From NCBI RefSeq assembly GCF_010993985.1, contig NZ_WINH01000006.1, forward strand, positions 1-64,000: a stretch of 64,000 nt of DNA, given 5' to 3'. Positions 51,786-62,117 of this stretch are shown here, piece after piece (the first letter of the stretch is position 1; each line of letters opens with the position of its first letter). The translations under genes and the position numbers were made by a program. The notes beneath the pieces are model-generated. The model worked only from the letters and a program-made list of their open reading frames with translations, did not search any database and was not told the DNA's origin. This DNA is from Paraferrimonas sp. SM1919. Lineage in GTDB: Bacteria > Pseudomonadota > Gammaproteobacteria > Enterobacterales > Shewanellaceae.

Positions 51786-54683
51786 ATGTTATTTGCCCTA
51801 GGACAGCGCTGGATCAGCGATACGGAATCAGATTTAGGATTAGGTACCGTCGTCCAAATTGAAGGACGAATGATCACCATACTTTTCCCTGCCACTGGTG
51901 AATCAAGAATTTTTGCCCATGAACAGGCACCACTAACCCGAGTGAGATTTAATCCAGGTGATACTGTGCAAGGGCCAGAAAACTGGCACATAGAAGTCAG
52001 TGAAGTGACCGAAGATGACAATTTTCTCCTTACCTACAAAGGTAAACGTAGTGATACCGATGAAATAATCGAACTCAGGGAAACACTACTACACCATAAT
52101 ATTCGCTTTAATAAACCCCAAGATAGACTATTCGCAGGTCAAATTGATCGTATCGATCGCTTCAGCATGCGCTATCAGGCACGCCAATTAAAATTTAATA
52201 CTGACACCTCGGATGTATTGGGTTTGCAAGGGGCTCGAGTTGGTTTAATTCCACACCAATTATGGATTGCACATGAAGTGGGTAAAAGACATGCTCCGCG
52301 AGTTTTGTTAGCAGATGAAGTAGGCTTGGGTAAAACCATTGAAGCCGGCATGATCATCCATCAACAATTATTAACTGGCCGCGCTGAACGAGTGTTAATT
52401 GTGTTACCTGACTCATTAAGACATCAATGGCTAGTTGAGATGCTTCGCCGTTTTAATCTGCATTTTTCTATTTTTGATGAAGAACGCTGCATAGAAGCCT
52501 TTGCAGATGCAGATAATCCATTTGATACTGAGCAATTAGTCATTTGCTCTATGGATTTGCTTCGCAAGAAGAAACGCCTTGAACAAGCCCTTGATGCCGA
52601 TTGGGATTTATTAGTTGTCGATGAAGCCCATCACCTTGAGTGGCATCCTGAGAAGCCAAGCCGTGGCTATCAAGTGGTTGAGGCATTAGCCGCTGAAATT
52701 CCTGGGGTGCTATTACTGACTGCGACCCCTGATCAACTTGGCCATGAAAGCCACTTTGCTCGTTTACGGTTATTAGATCCTGATCGTTTTTATAACTACC
52801 AAGATTTCTTGGCAGAAGAACAGGATTACCAGAAAGTTGCCAATGCCGCCAGTGCCATAGAACTCGCAACGGTCGCGGGTAAACAAGCCGATAACCTTAA
52901 GCAATTATTAGGTGCTGATGCACAAGTCACTATTGACCAACTTAATAGCGATGATCAACAAGCAGTGATTAGTGCGCAACAATCACTTCTGCAGCAATTG
53001 CTTGATCGCCATGGCACCGGTCGAGTGCTTTTCAGAAACTCGCGTGCTTCGGTTGCCGGTTTCCCTAAACGCCTTTTTAACCCTCACCCGTTGGCTTTGC
53101 CCAATGAATATAAGACAGCCCAAAAAGTCGCAGCGATGATGGCTGGTCAGCAAAGTGCTGAAATTAAAGCGATGCAAGCGTTAACTCCGGAAAAGGTTTA
53201 TCAGGACTTCGAAGGAGATAGCTCTAGTTGGTGGCGATTCGACCCCAGGGTGGATTGGTTAATTGACTTTTTAAAAGCACATAAACGTGAAAAAGTGCTC
53301 ATAATCGCCGCCAAAGCTGAAACTGCGTTAGCCTTAGAAGAAGCATTACGCACCCGCGAAGGGATCGCTACCACGGTATTCCATGAGGGCATGTCAATTA
53401 TTGAACGTGACCGCGCAGGCGCATATTTCGCCCAAGAAGATGCTGGTGCTCAGGCCCTGATCTGTAGCGAAATTGGTTCTGAAGGGCGTAATTTCCAATT
53501 TGCCAGTCAATTAGTACTGTTTGATTTGCCACTTAACCCAGATTTATTAGAACAACGGATTGGTCGTTTAGACCGCATTGGCCAACAAAACAATGTCAAT
53601 ATTCACGCACCATTCTTTGCTGATACCGCCCAACAAACCTTAATGGATTGGTATCATCAAGGCTTAAACAGTTTCTGCCAAACCAGCCCAAGTGGTCATA
53701 TTATCTATAATGAATTTTCGCAGAGACTGCTTGAGCAACTGTGCTTGCAAGATCAGAGTGGCATTGACAGCTTAATCAGCGAAACGGCTGCACGCCAACA
53801 GCAGCTCACTAAGATTATGCAAAATGGTCGAGATAAATTATTAGAATTGAACTCTCATGGTGGCGCTAAAGCACAAGCCCTAACTGAGCGTTTATCCAAA
53901 CTCGATGGTGATGTTAACTTCATTGCTGCGGTAATTAAGATGTGGGACATTATCGGTGTCGAGCAACAGGACAAAGGTGAAAATGCCATTGTGTTGATCC
54001 CTACTGAGCATATGCTGTTCCCAACTTACTCTGGGCTACCTGAGGATGGGATCACTGTCACTTTTGACCGTGAACTGGCACTTTCAAGGGATGATATCGC
54101 CTTAATCACCCCCGAGCACCCCATTGTTCTGGCAGGACTTGATTTGATTCTTACCAGTGAGTCTGGATCAACATCAGTAGCGTTATTAAAAAACAAAGCG
54201 TTGCCTGCTGGGACCATATTCTTAGAAGCGATGTTTGTTGCAGACGCCTCAGCTCCTAAATCAACACAGTTGTTTAGATACTTACCAGCGACACCAATAC
54301 GGGTATTACTCGATAAAAACGGCAATGACATTGCGGCTAATATTGATTATCAAAGTTTTGATAATCAGCTAAGTTCCGTAAATCGTCATATGGCAAGTAA
54401 ACTTGTCAATGCTGCTCAAGTACTCATCCACCCGATGCTGGCGCAAGCTGAAGCGGCCGCGGAGAAACAAATGCAATTGTTGATCAGCACTGCCAAAGAT
54501 AATATGCATCAAAGCCTCAACGATGAATTACAGCGTTTAACTGCACTGAAACAGGTGAACCCTAATATTCGTCAATCGGAACTGGATCACATCGCTAAAC
54601 AAATTACCCAATTAGACAGCTTAATTGACGGTGCTAAACTGCAATTAGATGCGTTAAGGGTAGTAATGGTGAGTCATAACTAA
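51786..54683 (+). CDS. rapA: RNA polymerase-associated ATPase RapA (HepA)
   Basis: A 965-residue Swi2/Snf2 protein that remodels RNA polymerase after transcription and helps it recycle. Two N-terminal Tudor-like domains are followed by the helicase core: Walker [14 protein letters not shown] (about 178), DEAHHLEW box, LLTATPDQ and the C-terminal lobe with [12 protein letters not shown]. Length is close to E. coli RapA (968). It is followed by a strong terminator. Confidence 0.98.
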   Translation: MLFALGQRWISDTESDLGLGTVVQIEGRMITILFPATGESRIFAHEQAPLTRVRFNPGDTVQGPENWHIEVSEVTEDDNFLLTYKGKRSDTDEIIELRETLLHHNIRFNKPQDRLFAGQIDRIDRFSMRYQARQLKFNTDTSDVLGLQGARVGLIPHQLWIAHEVGKRHAPRVLLADEVGLGKTIEAGMIIHQQLLTGRAERVLIVLPDSLRHQWLVEMLRRFNLHFSIFDEERCIEAFADADNPFDTEQLVICSMDLLRKKKRLEQALDADWDLLVVDEAHHLEWHPEKPSRGYQVVEALAAEIPGVLLLTATPDQLGHESHFARLRLLDPDRFYNYQDFLAEEQDYQKVANAASAIELATVAGKQADNLKQLLGADAQVTIDQLNSDDQQAVISAQQSLLQQLLDRHGTGRVLFRNSRASVAGFPKRLFNPHPLALPNEYKTAQKVAAMMAGQQSAEIKAMQALTPEKVYQDFEGDSSSWWRFDPRVDWLIDFLKAHKREKVLIIAAKAETALALEEALRTREGIATTVFHEGMSIIERDRAGAYFAQEDAGAQALICSEIGSEGRNFQFASQLVLFDLPLNPDLLEQRIGRLDRIGQQNNVNIHAPFFADTAQQTLMDWYHQGLNSFCQTSPSGHIIYNEFSQRLLEQLCLQDQSGIDSLISETAARQQQLTKIMQNGRDKLLELNSHGGAKAQALTERLSKLDGDVNFIAAVIKMWDIIGVEQQDKGENAIVLIPTEHMLFPTYSGLPEDGITVTFDRELALSRDDIALITPEHPIVLAGLDLILTSESGSTSVALLKNKALPAGTIFLEAMFVADASAPKSTQLFRYLPATPIRVLLDKNGNDIAANIDYQSFDNQLSSVNRHMASKLVNAAQVLIHPMLAQAEAAAEKQMQLLISTAKDNMHQSLNDELQRLTALKQVNPNIRQSELDHIAKQITQLDSLIDGAKLQLDALRVVMVSHN

Positions 54684-54696
54684 CTGAAACAATAGA

Positions 54697-54730
54697 AATG
54701 ATAAAGGGAGCGGTGGCTCCCTTTATCATT
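54697..54730. terminator. Very strong bidirectional terminator after rapA
   Basis: Perfect 15-bp stem AATGATAAAGGGAGC/GCTCCCTTTATCATT with loop GGTG. It serves rapA and the convergent TraB gene. Confidence 0.95.
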
Positions 54731-54746
54731 TAAGATAACTTTTAAA

Positions 54747-55625
54747 CTACAGCTGGCTAACCTTAAAGCCTGCCTGTATAAGTTGATTAAGCACACCATG
54801 CTCGCCGTTAAGGTGTAGCGTACCCACCACCACAAACTCAGTAATATCGTTGTTGTTAAGAGTGACCAACTGTTTCATCCAATTATTATTACGATCAACA
54901 ATCAATACTTTTTGAAGCAATGGGAAATCTTGCTCCATCTTAGTCATCATTTCATGGCCAGTGAAAGCTTCAATATCGCCACTGCGCCAAGCGGTTTTCA
55001 TAAATTTAATCAGTTCTGGCAAAGTCGTTAAATCTTCCATGGTGTAATTAATGAATAAATTGGGTTCAATTTCCCCCATGGATTCTAAAAAGGACACCTG
55101 CTGGTCAAAGGTTTCCAATTGCCCTATTGGCTTACCATCTGCCATCGCTTTGTCACTGTAATGTTTATCAACACCAAACTGCGGCATCATGCCAAAGCGT
55201 TGATATTCAGTTACTGTTACCACTAAGCCAACCGCCCACGGCTGTAAAGCTGCAAAGTTTTCAATGGGTAATTGCCTCGAGGCTAAAAAAGCCTGCAACT
55301 TTTGGTAGGTTTCACCACCTAACGATTGCTGCAGAGTCTGCCCGGTTTTAGACATCATCGCCATCATCAGCTTTTGCTGAGCTGCAGGGGTTTCTGATGC
55401 GGCGATATCCGTTTCGAATATGAGCTTATCTGAGTCTTTATAGGCTTTATCAAATTCACTCGGTAATGGGTAGTCACTTTCCTTGAGTAGGTGGATAGTA
55501 CCGCCAACATAAAAATATTTGCCCCCTTTACTGACTTTCCAAACCGAAGACTTGGCTACAGCTGCAGATGAAAATAGCGCAACGAGAACAATCACCAACA
55601 ATGATGACAAATATTTGATAGGCAT
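54747..55625 (-). CDS. TraB/GumN family periplasmic protein
   Basis: A 292-residue protein with a signal peptide (MPIKYLSSLLVIVLVALFSS). The TraB/GumN (Tiki-like) domain is recognised by YVGGTIHLLKESDYPLP near the N-terminus (GxxH-type motif) and VVGTLHLNGEHGVLNQL at the C-terminus. The family includes metalloproteases related to eukaryotic Tiki, but the bacterial role is not settled. The ATG at 55625 has AAGGA 6 bases ahead; the ATG at 55631 is less favoured. Confidence 0.9.
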   Translation of the reverse strand: MPIKYLSSLLVIVLVALFSSAAVAKSSVWKVSKGGKYFYVGGTIHLLKESDYPLPSEFDKAYKDSDKLIFETDIAASETPAAQQKLMMAMMSKTGQTLQQSLGGETYQKLQAFLASRQLPIENFAALQPWAVGLVVTVTEYQRFGMMPQFGVDKHYSDKAMADGKPIGQLETFDQQVSFLESMGEIEPNLFINYTMEDLTTLPELIKFMKTAWRSGDIEAFTGHEMMTKMEQDFPLLQKVLIVDRNNNWMKQLVTLNNNDITEFVVVGTLHLNGEHGVLNQLIQAGFKVSQL

Positions 55626-55740
55626 ATGCATTCCTTGCTAGTTTAAGTACAGGTATATCTTAAAGACTGGTAAGGTCTTTTGAATAATAATCTTAGCAGG
55701 ATTAGCACGATCCTGAAGAAAAAACCACCAAGGAAAAGTG

Positions 55741-56172
55741 ATGCTGCGAACCACATTCTTGACTATAGGCTTGCTAATGACTTCATCGGGCTTTGCCTCG
55801 GGCACTAGAAGTCTGGATCTTTTTGAAACCGCTATTGAAGCTTTTTACCAAGCCCAACCGCGACATTTAAAAACGGATTCAAGGTACCTTGGAACTACCG
55901 ATAAATGGCACCTCTTTGGCTTAACTCAAACTGATATTACAGCTGGTATGCCATGGAGTCATACCTACGGCATAAAAATAGCAATAGCTGAGCTAGTTAT
56001 TATTAATGGCTGGCAACTGGACTTAACCGATCCTAAGCACATCCCCTATATAGCAGACTGTCCTAGAATCAAAAAATTGCCTAAGCGAGAGAATATTGCA
56101 CACTACAGAGTACTAAAAGAAGAGCGCCATAATCAATGTATAGAGTACTTACAAGGAAATAATCATGAATGA
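55741..56172 (+). CDS. Secreted hypothetical protein
   Basis: A 143-residue protein with a signal peptide (LRTTFLTIGLLMTSSGFASG). The mature part has two cysteines (ADCPRIKK and HNQCIEYLQ) that could form a disulfide. I do not recognise the family. AAGGAAAAG precedes the ATG at 55741 (GTG at 55738 is possible). Its end overlaps the next gene by 8 bases (the stop overlaps the ATG), so the two are coupled. Confidence 0.6.
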   Translation: MLRTTFLTIGLLMTSSGFASGTRSLDLFETAIEAFYQAQPRHLKTDSRYLGTTDKWHLFGLTQTDITAGMPWSHTYGIKIAIAELVIINGWQLDLTDPKHIPYIADCPRIKKLPKRENIAHYRVLKEERHNQCIEYLQGNNHE

Positions 56173-56503
56173 TGAGAACATCAACATTGGCGACAACGAC
56201 TTTTTAGGATCGTTAATTTGCTACTCTTGCCAACAACACAATCGCTGCAGCTATGATGACAAACATATATTTTCTAATGATCATACACTCAAAGCGTTAA
56301 TTTTTGCCAATGGCCGCATTGAAGTAGCAGATCTTGAAGGTAATCCCGCCGATGCCATAGTGCAGTTTCAACACCAGCTGCTTTCAATCACCCCCGAAGT
56401 GGCGCATAATTTTGGTCAAGGAATTGCTGTAAAAATAGGATTTAGGCTGCTGGAGTGTTCGTCCTGTGGCAGCCAAGAATTTACTATGGAAGAGACAGAA
56501 TAA
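56165..56503 (+). CDS. Cysteine-pair hypothetical protein
   Basis: A 112-residue cytoplasmic-looking protein with two spaced C-x2-C pairs: ICYSCQQHNRC near residue 20 and LECSSCGSQEF near the end, which suggests a split zinc ribbon. Acidic overall. No family recognised. It is translationally coupled to the secreted protein gene ahead of it, which is odd for one exported and one cytoplasmic protein. Confidence 0.6.
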   Translation: MNDENINIGDNDFLGSLICYSCQQHNRCSYDDKHIFSNDHTLKALIFANGRIEVADLEGNPADAIVQFQHQLLSITPEVAHNFGQGIAVKIGFRLLECSSCGSQEFTMEETE

Positions 56504-56553
56504 GCCTAGATTAATAAGAAACAGTCATAAATTTGACTGTTTCCTTTTGCCAA

Positions 56554-57186
56554 TTAAAAGCCCACAGAAATACCAAAATTGGCTTGGCCTTGAAAGATTG
56601 CCTTGCCATCGACTTGCCAAGAACATTGAATCTCCGGGTCACAGAAAATTAATTCTTCATTTTCAAGTAACACAGCATAGCCAACTAAGCCTAAATTTAA
56701 TCTTAAATGTTCACCGATTCTGTATTCTGAGCCGACGCCTATAGACAGCGAGGGCTGAGTTTCGCTGCCGTAGCCTTCTGATAAAGTTAACCGACTGGCA
56801 CCAATACTGGCACTGACATAAGGATAAAAGTTACCACTTGGGTAATAGGCGGTACCACCTAAATGATAATGATCCATTTGTAATTCAAGTGGAGCAGTAG
56901 CTTCTCCTGTCACCTCAATATCACTTTTACGAGTGTCAAACAGAAGGTATACAGAACCAGGGTCTTGTGTATACCAACCGATCTTCCCCCCAAAACTATT
57001 GCCTGATTTAAAGCTTAATTCTGATTTATCAAAAATGAGCTTACCAAAGCTATCTGTAGCGGTTGTTGCTTCGGCCACCCTTAAGTGACTAGCAAATGAG
57101 TATCCAGAATACCCTTCAATAAACACCTGCGACCAACAATTAAAGCCGAGACTGAGCAACATTATTGTTATTAATCGTTTTTTCAT
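56554..57186 (-). CDS. Small outer-membrane beta-barrel protein
   Basis: A 210-residue protein with a signal peptide (KKRLITIMLLSLGFNCWSQ). The rest alternates polar and aromatic residues, as in 8-strand OmpA/Opa-like barrels (FIEGYSGYSF, YPYVSASIGASRLTLSEG) and ends in the C-terminal Phe signature NFGISVGF. An insertion with FCDPEIQC has two cysteines near the last strands. Function unknown. It lies between two unrelated units on the minus strand. Confidence 0.78.
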   Translation of the reverse strand: MKKRLITIMLLSLGFNCWSQVFIEGYSGYSFASHLRVAEATTATDSFGKLIFDKSELSFKSGNSFGGKIGWYTQDPGSVYLLFDTRKSDIEVTGEATAPLELQMDHYHLGGTAYYPSGNFYPYVSASIGASRLTLSEGYGSETQPSLSIGVGSEYRIGEHLRLNLGLVGYAVLLENEELIFCDPEIQCSWQVDGKAIFQGQANFGISVGF

Positions 57187-57204
57187 AACTTCCCTGTAAT
57201 TACT

Positions 57205-57945
57205 TTATTTAAGGCAATCGTAAGCCAATTGAATATCTTGTGCCTTTTCTTTGGCTAGATTTATTGCTTCTTGAGGTAAACCTTTAGCCACTAATTTATC
57301 TGGATGATGTTTAGCCATGGCTTTTCGATAAGCTCTTTTTATGGTTTTGGCATCGGCGTCGGTGCTGACCCCTAAAATCTTTCTGGCATCAGATTGAGTC
57401 ATCTTGCTGCCACCACCTTGATGACTTCGATAATGGGCTTTGGTTTGTTCTAATAAATTATCTATTTCACTCTGACTGAAGCTAAGGTACTGGCCAATTT
57501 TATAAAGAATGGTCACTTCAGAAGCATCAAGCTTACCATCATTTAACGCCATTTGAACTTGTACTTCAACAAACATCTGCCTGACATCACGTCTACCAAT
57601 GGTATTGTTACGTAATGTCTTTATCACTTTTGCCAGTTCAAAATCCGCAGCCTTGCCATCTGTAAAAGCCTGTTGTGCAGACCGCCTTGCTTCGGTATTA
57701 AGCTCTAATTTATCCATTAAAGCCACCGCGAGATTAATATCCGAACGAGTGACGACACCACTTGCTTTAGCGATATGCCCTAAAACTGAAAAAGTGGCGT
57801 AAAGAAAAGCATTCTGCTTTTGCAATGCGGGTTGATGCCTCTGCAAATCGTACCAATGCCCAATGACTAACCCGATAAGAGCGCCGAAAATTCGGCCCAA
57901 AGCAAACCCAATTAAAGCTCCCCAGAGCTTGCCTTTAATTGCCAT
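57205..57945 (-). CDS. djlA: Co-chaperone DjlA
   Basis: A 246-residue type III J-domain protein. A Gly-rich N-terminal membrane segment (LWGALIGFALGRIFGALIG) is followed by a TerB-like domain (about 50-165) and a C-terminal J domain with the HPD motif in AKHHPDKLV. It stimulates DnaK ATPase at the membrane. It overlaps the end of murU by 11 bases, so they are likely co-transcribed. Confidence 0.95.
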   Translation of the reverse strand: MAIKGKLWGALIGFALGRIFGALIGLVIGHWYDLQRHQPALQKQNAFLYATFSVLGHIAKASGVVTRSDINLAVALMDKLELNTEARRSAQQAFTDGKAADFELAKVIKTLRNNTIGRRDVRQMFVEVQVQMALNDGKLDASEVTILYKIGQYLSFSQSEIDNLLEQTKAHYRSHQGGGSKMTQSDARKILGVSTDADAKTIKRAYRKAMAKHHPDKLVAKGLPQEAINLAKEKAQDIQLAYDCLK

Positions 57946-58603
57946 GATTTCGCTCTCTTTTATTGACCTGTTGTAACCGTTCTAGCGTACCCACATCACA
58001 CCAATAATGCTCTAGCTTTGAAACCTTAATCAATTGCTTATCAACATGCGGCCACCACAAGCTTGGTAGCCTAAAAGCCCCTTGGGGACTGCCATCAAAT
58101 AGACTTGGATGATAAATACCAATACCACTAAAAGTCAGCTTTTCACCCACAGAACACAGAAAGCCATCATTCTGGCTTAAGTCACCTTCTGGGTTGAATT
58201 CAGGATTATCAATACAAAAAAGGTGAGCCAACTGCCCCACTTGCAATGGCGGTAAATCATCAAAGTTCCAGTCACAAAAAACATCACCGTTGACAACAAT
58301 AAAAGGCTCATCTCCTAATAAAGGCAGAGCATTTTTAATTCCCCCTCCTGTTTCTAGGGCCTCGGACTCAGGACTGTAATGCACAGTCGCACCAAATTGA
58401 CTTCCATCACCCAAAACTTGCTCAATTTTTTCGCCTAACCAAGCATGATTGATAACGATGTCTGTGATCCCTTGTTTAACCAACTTTTCAATATGATGCA
58501 CAATTAATGGTTGTCCCTGCACCTCAACTAAGGGCTTAGGTATTGAATCAGTTATTGGCCTTAATCTTTGGCCCCTGCCAGCGGCTAAAATCATTGCCCG
58601 CAT
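57935..58603 (-). CDS. murU: N-acetylmuramate alpha-1-phosphate uridylyltransferase
   Basis: A 222-residue sugar nucleotidyltransferase: MRAMILAAGRGQRLRPITDS with the G-x-G-x-R-L-x-P loop, PKPLVEVQGQP and NGDVFCDWNFDDLP. In the peptidoglycan recycling bypass it makes UDP-MurNAc from MurNAc-1-P. ATG 58603 has GGAGAG 4 bases ahead; the longer start at 58615 has none. It overlaps amgK by 13 bases, and the pairing supports the MurU call over a generic RmlA. Confidence 0.92.
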   Translation of the reverse strand: MRAMILAAGRGQRLRPITDSIPKPLVEVQGQPLIVHHIEKLVKQGITDIVINHAWLGEKIEQVLGDGSQFGATVHYSPESEALETGGGIKNALPLLGDEPFIVVNGDVFCDWNFDDLPPLQVGQLAHLFCIDNPEFNPEGDLSQNDGFLCSVGEKLTFSGIGIYHPSLFDGSPQGAFRLPSLWWPHVDKQLIKVSKLEHYWCDVGTLERLQQVNKRERNHGN

Positions 58604-59574
58604 TGATCTCTCCAACTCGGTAACACCTGACTCTCTAGCACTTCTGTTATAAATGGTAACCGATACTTATCGGCAATCTCGACAAGATAATTAAGGGTAG
58701 CCTCAACATCTTTTAAATAACCTGATTTTCCATCTCTCAAATTAAGCCTACAGAAAATTCCAGCAGCTTTTAGATGCCTTTGGGCTCCCATTAGGTCAAA
58801 CCAACGTTCAAATTGGCTATATTCCACTCCCTGCAAATCTAATTGCTGATAGAAATCAGATAATAACTTGGCACGCACTTGTTGTGGGCAATTGATATAG
58901 CAATCTTTGAGTAAGGATACCAAATCATAAGTTATTGGCCCTATCAGAGCACCTTGGAAATCAATAACAGCTAGCTCATCATTGTTGACCATCAAATTGC
59001 GACTATGAAAATCTCGGTGAATACCCACTTGAGGTTGAGCTAATGCAGAGCTAATTAAAATATCTTTAAGCTGCTGCCATGCCGCTAAAGATTGTTCAGT
59101 AAACTCAAACGCTAAGGTCCGCTGTAACAGCCACTCATTAAATATTTCTAATTCAGCATCGAGCAATTGGTGATTGTAACTGTCCAGAGAACCCAGCTCC
59201 GTTACACAAATCCTATTAATTTTAGGCAATATATTCAGAGCTTTACGATACCAATGGGGCATGGACTCTGGCGTTAAGTAATTAAACAGCAATTGATCAC
59301 CTAAATCTTTCTGCCACATAAAACCCAATTCAAAATCGGCCTTTATAACCTCAGAAGCATTGATCTGTTGCTGTTGATAGGCATTTGCTAGAGCGCAGAA
59401 CAAACGGCTATCTTCCGTATCCACAGGAGCATCAACAGCTATATAACTGCAGTTATCATGGGAAAAGCGAAAATATCGTCTGAAACTTGCATCACCACTC
59501 ACTACTTCAAGCTGTGGCTTTTTTCCTATAAAGCTGGCTAACCAAGTAGCCAGCGCATCAATTCTAGGATCCAA
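58591..59574 (-). CDS. amgK: N-acetylmuramate/N-acetylglucosamine kinase
   Basis: A 327-residue aminoglycoside-phosphotransferase-fold kinase. Its catalytic loop is GIHRDFHSRNLMV and the metal Asp is in LAVIDFQGALIGP. AmgK phosphorylates MurNAc at the anomeric position for MurU. The family is often misannotated as a generic phosphotransferase; the overlap with murU decides it. ATG start at 59574, divergent from lptD. Confidence 0.92.
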   Translation of the reverse strand: MDPRIDALATWLASFIGKKPQLEVVSGDASFRRYFRFSHDNCSYIAVDAPVDTEDSRLFCALANAYQQQQINASEVIKADFELGFMWQKDLGDQLLFNYLTPESMPHWYRKALNILPKINRICVTELGSLDSYNHQLLDAELEIFNEWLLQRTLAFEFTEQSLAAWQQLKDILISSALAQPQVGIHRDFHSRNLMVNNDELAVIDFQGALIGPITYDLVSLLKDCYINCPQQVRAKLLSDFYQQLDLQGVEYSQFERWFDLMGAQRHLKAAGIFCRLNLRDGKSGYLKDVEATLNYLVEIADKYRLPFITEVLESQVLPSWRDQCGQ

Positions 59575-59754
59575 AATAAAAATCCTTTAATGGTCGAAAC
59601 TTAAAAATTGTTTTATCATATCTTAACTAAGGCAAAAAGGATCCTTTTAGGATATCTATATTAACTGCTAAAATAACTGATTAACATTAATCTATTATTT
59701 TAAGGCGACTCTTAGCAGTAAAGCCACCAGATTTATGGACAAATAATTACTCTA

Positions 59755-62028
59755 ATGCATAACCGCACAACTCTTTTTACTGGTTTACTTTTCCTTAGCA
59801 GCCTGTCTTCGTTTGCTGCTGAAACCAATCAGTGCCAAATTCTCCCACCTGTTGCAACCATTAGCTATGATGCAAATCTCGCTGATGAGCAGCAGATAAA
59901 AATAAGCTCTGATAAAAGCGCTGCAATTGCAGATCGGCTCGCCCAATTTAAAGGTAAGGTTAAAATTAACCAAGGTCTTAGACAAATCTCAGCAGACCAA
60001 GCTCAAATTGATCACCTCAACCAAGAACTCAAAGCAAACGGATCTTTGGTATTCCAAGACCATATGTTTACCATTACCGCTGAAGATCTAAGGGCAAGCT
60101 TACAGAATAAGCAAGCTAATCTGTCTGAAGCTAAGTACTGGATTAATGGTCAACAATTACATGGTTCAGCTGAACAATTGGAGCTCAATGAGAATAATGA
60201 TCTTATTCTCAACCAAGCTGATTTTACCACTTGTCCTGATAATGACTTGGCCTGGATTTTAAAAGCAAGAGAAATTAAATTAGATTCTAAAGAACAGTGG
60301 GGGGCAATTAAAGGCGCTAAATTAGAACTCTATGGTGTCCCAATTTTCTACATGCCTTATATGACTGTACCGATTTCTAATAAACGTAAATCTGGTTTTC
60401 TGTTTCCTAAATTTGGTACCAGTACTACCAAGGGGGTGGAATTAGGCTTACCTTATTACTGGAATATTTCCCCCCAATATGATGCCACTATCACCCCACA
60501 CTATATGTCCAATAGGGGCTTACATTTAAAGACTGAATTTAGGTACTTAGCTGGTGAGGCTCAGTTAGGGCAATTTAACATAGAATATTTAGATGCTGAT
60601 CAGAAGCTGTTGGGTAAACCAGAGAGATACCTGTACCATTGGCAACATGCTGGCAAAATAAATGATAATTGGCGTATTCACGCTAACTATACTGACATTT
60701 CTGATAACAATTATTTCAATGACTTACGATCAGATGTAAATCGCTCAACCTCCAATCAACTCTATCGTGTTGGTGAGGTAGATTATTTCCAGGAAAACTG
60801 GAATTTCTCTGCGAAAGTACAAGACATTAAGGTGCTAGGAGTAACAGAATCTCCCTATCAGGTATTACCTCAACTTAACTTTAATTATCGCCAAGATAAT
60901 TTCTATTCATTAATAGATTTCAAATTTAATAGTGAGTTGACCCAGTTTAGTCATCAAAACAAACTGTATAACTCTGCGACTCGGCTGCATCTAGAGCCAA
61001 GTTTAACTTTGCCTCTGCACAGCCCCCAAGGATCGTTACTTAGTGAAGTAAAACTAATGCAAACTTTCTATAACCAAAGCGCGGGGGTAAATCCTGATAC
61101 TGGATTAACTGATCTGACTCGGTCTGTTGACCGTTTTATTCCACAAGTTAAAGTTCATGGAAAACTCAATCTTGAGAGAGATTCAAACTTGTTTGGTGCG
61201 AACTTCAGGCAAACCCTAGAGCCACAAATACAGTACCTTTTTGTTGATGATGTTGATCAATCAAATATTGGTATTTATGACACCTCTTTGCTCTATCAAG
61301 ATTTTGACGGTTTATTCAGAGATCGCAGCTTTTCTGGGTTAGATAGAATTGCCGCGGCTAATCAATTCACTTTAGGCTTAACATCACGCTTTTTCGATAG
61401 CGCTAATATTGAGAAGAGTCGTTTTAGCCTTGGTCAGATCTTTTATTTAGATCAAAATACAAACAATCTGTTTAAGAATGTAACGAGCCAAACAGGCCGT
61501 TCGGCACTCGCTGCTGAAGTTGATCTGCACTTAACTAAAGACTGGGTGTTCAGCTCAGCGATGCAATATGATACTGATAATGAATCCACAAAGCGCTCTG
61601 AGGTGACATTAGACTACCGTCCAGGTACCGATAAGCTTATGCAAATGTCTTATCGTTATGTTCCTGATTTAGCTAAAGAGGCTGATATTGCCCAAGCGGG
61701 TCTCAGAACCGTTTGGCCAATAAATGATAAAGTGAATTTTGTCGGTAATTTTTATTACGACTTGAATGAGCGCCGCAGCGTCGAAACTTATACCGGCTTT
61801 CAGTATGAGACCTGTTGCTGGTCTATTCGCTTAGCATACCACCGCCACATTAAAACCAATTATGCTGACCAAAATTTACCCCCAATTGAGCAAAGAGATT
61901 TGTTTGAAGAAGGAGTATCATTAAGCTTTAGTATTAAAGGCTTAGGCGGTAGCAATCGCAACAGCATAGACGATATGCTTAATGAAGGCTTATTTAATTA
62001 TCGTCGACCTTTGTATTTAAAAAATTAA
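59755..62028 (+). CDS. lptD: LPS-assembly outer-membrane protein LptD
   Basis: A 757-residue protein that inserts LPS into the outer leaflet together with LptE. Signal peptide ends at FAA. A periplasmic jellyroll (OstA/LptA-like, AQFKGKVKINQGLRQISADQ) precedes the C-terminal barrel. The four disulfide cysteines are all present: Cys27, Cys160, Cys687 and Cys688 (TCCW). A 14-bp palindrome AAAAGGATCCTTTT lies 107 bases upstream of the start. It forms an operon with surA and pdxA. Confidence 0.97.
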   Translation: MHNRTTLFTGLLFLSSLSSFAAETNQCQILPPVATISYDANLADEQQIKISSDKSAAIADRLAQFKGKVKINQGLRQISADQAQIDHLNQELKANGSLVFQDHMFTITAEDLRASLQNKQANLSEAKYWINGQQLHGSAEQLELNENNDLILNQADFTTCPDNDLAWILKAREIKLDSKEQWGAIKGAKLELYGVPIFYMPYMTVPISNKRKSGFLFPKFGTSTTKGVELGLPYYWNISPQYDATITPHYMSNRGLHLKTEFRYLAGEAQLGQFNIEYLDADQKLLGKPERYLYHWQHAGKINDNWRIHANYTDISDNNYFNDLRSDVNRSTSNQLYRVGEVDYFQENWNFSAKVQDIKVLGVTESPYQVLPQLNFNYRQDNFYSLIDFKFNSELTQFSHQNKLYNSATRLHLEPSLTLPLHSPQGSLLSEVKLMQTFYNQSAGVNPDTGLTDLTRSVDRFIPQVKVHGKLNLERDSNLFGANFRQTLEPQIQYLFVDDVDQSNIGIYDTSLLYQDFDGLFRDRSFSGLDRIAAANQFTLGLTSRFFDSANIEKSRFSLGQIFYLDQNTNNLFKNVTSQTGRSALAAEVDLHLTKDWVFSSAMQYDTDNESTKRSEVTLDYRPGTDKLMQMSYRYVPDLAKEADIAQAGLRTVWPINDKVNFVGNFYYDLNERRSVETYTGFQYETCCWSIRLAYHRHIKTNYADQNLPPIEQRDLFEEGVSLSFSIKGLGGSNRNSIDDMLNEGLFNYRRPLYLKN

Positions 62029-62117
62029 ACCTCTATAGTGCTTGCTGAACTATAGGCAAAATATTGAGTCATAAACTGATAATGCACATAGAAAACGTAT
62101 CAAATAGGATTTATTGG

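Noticed and set aside
59590..59630. Sigma-E promoter for lptD
   Set aside because: GAAACTT followed by TCTTA is present but the spacing (about 18) is longer than usual and the match is weak, so I did not list it.
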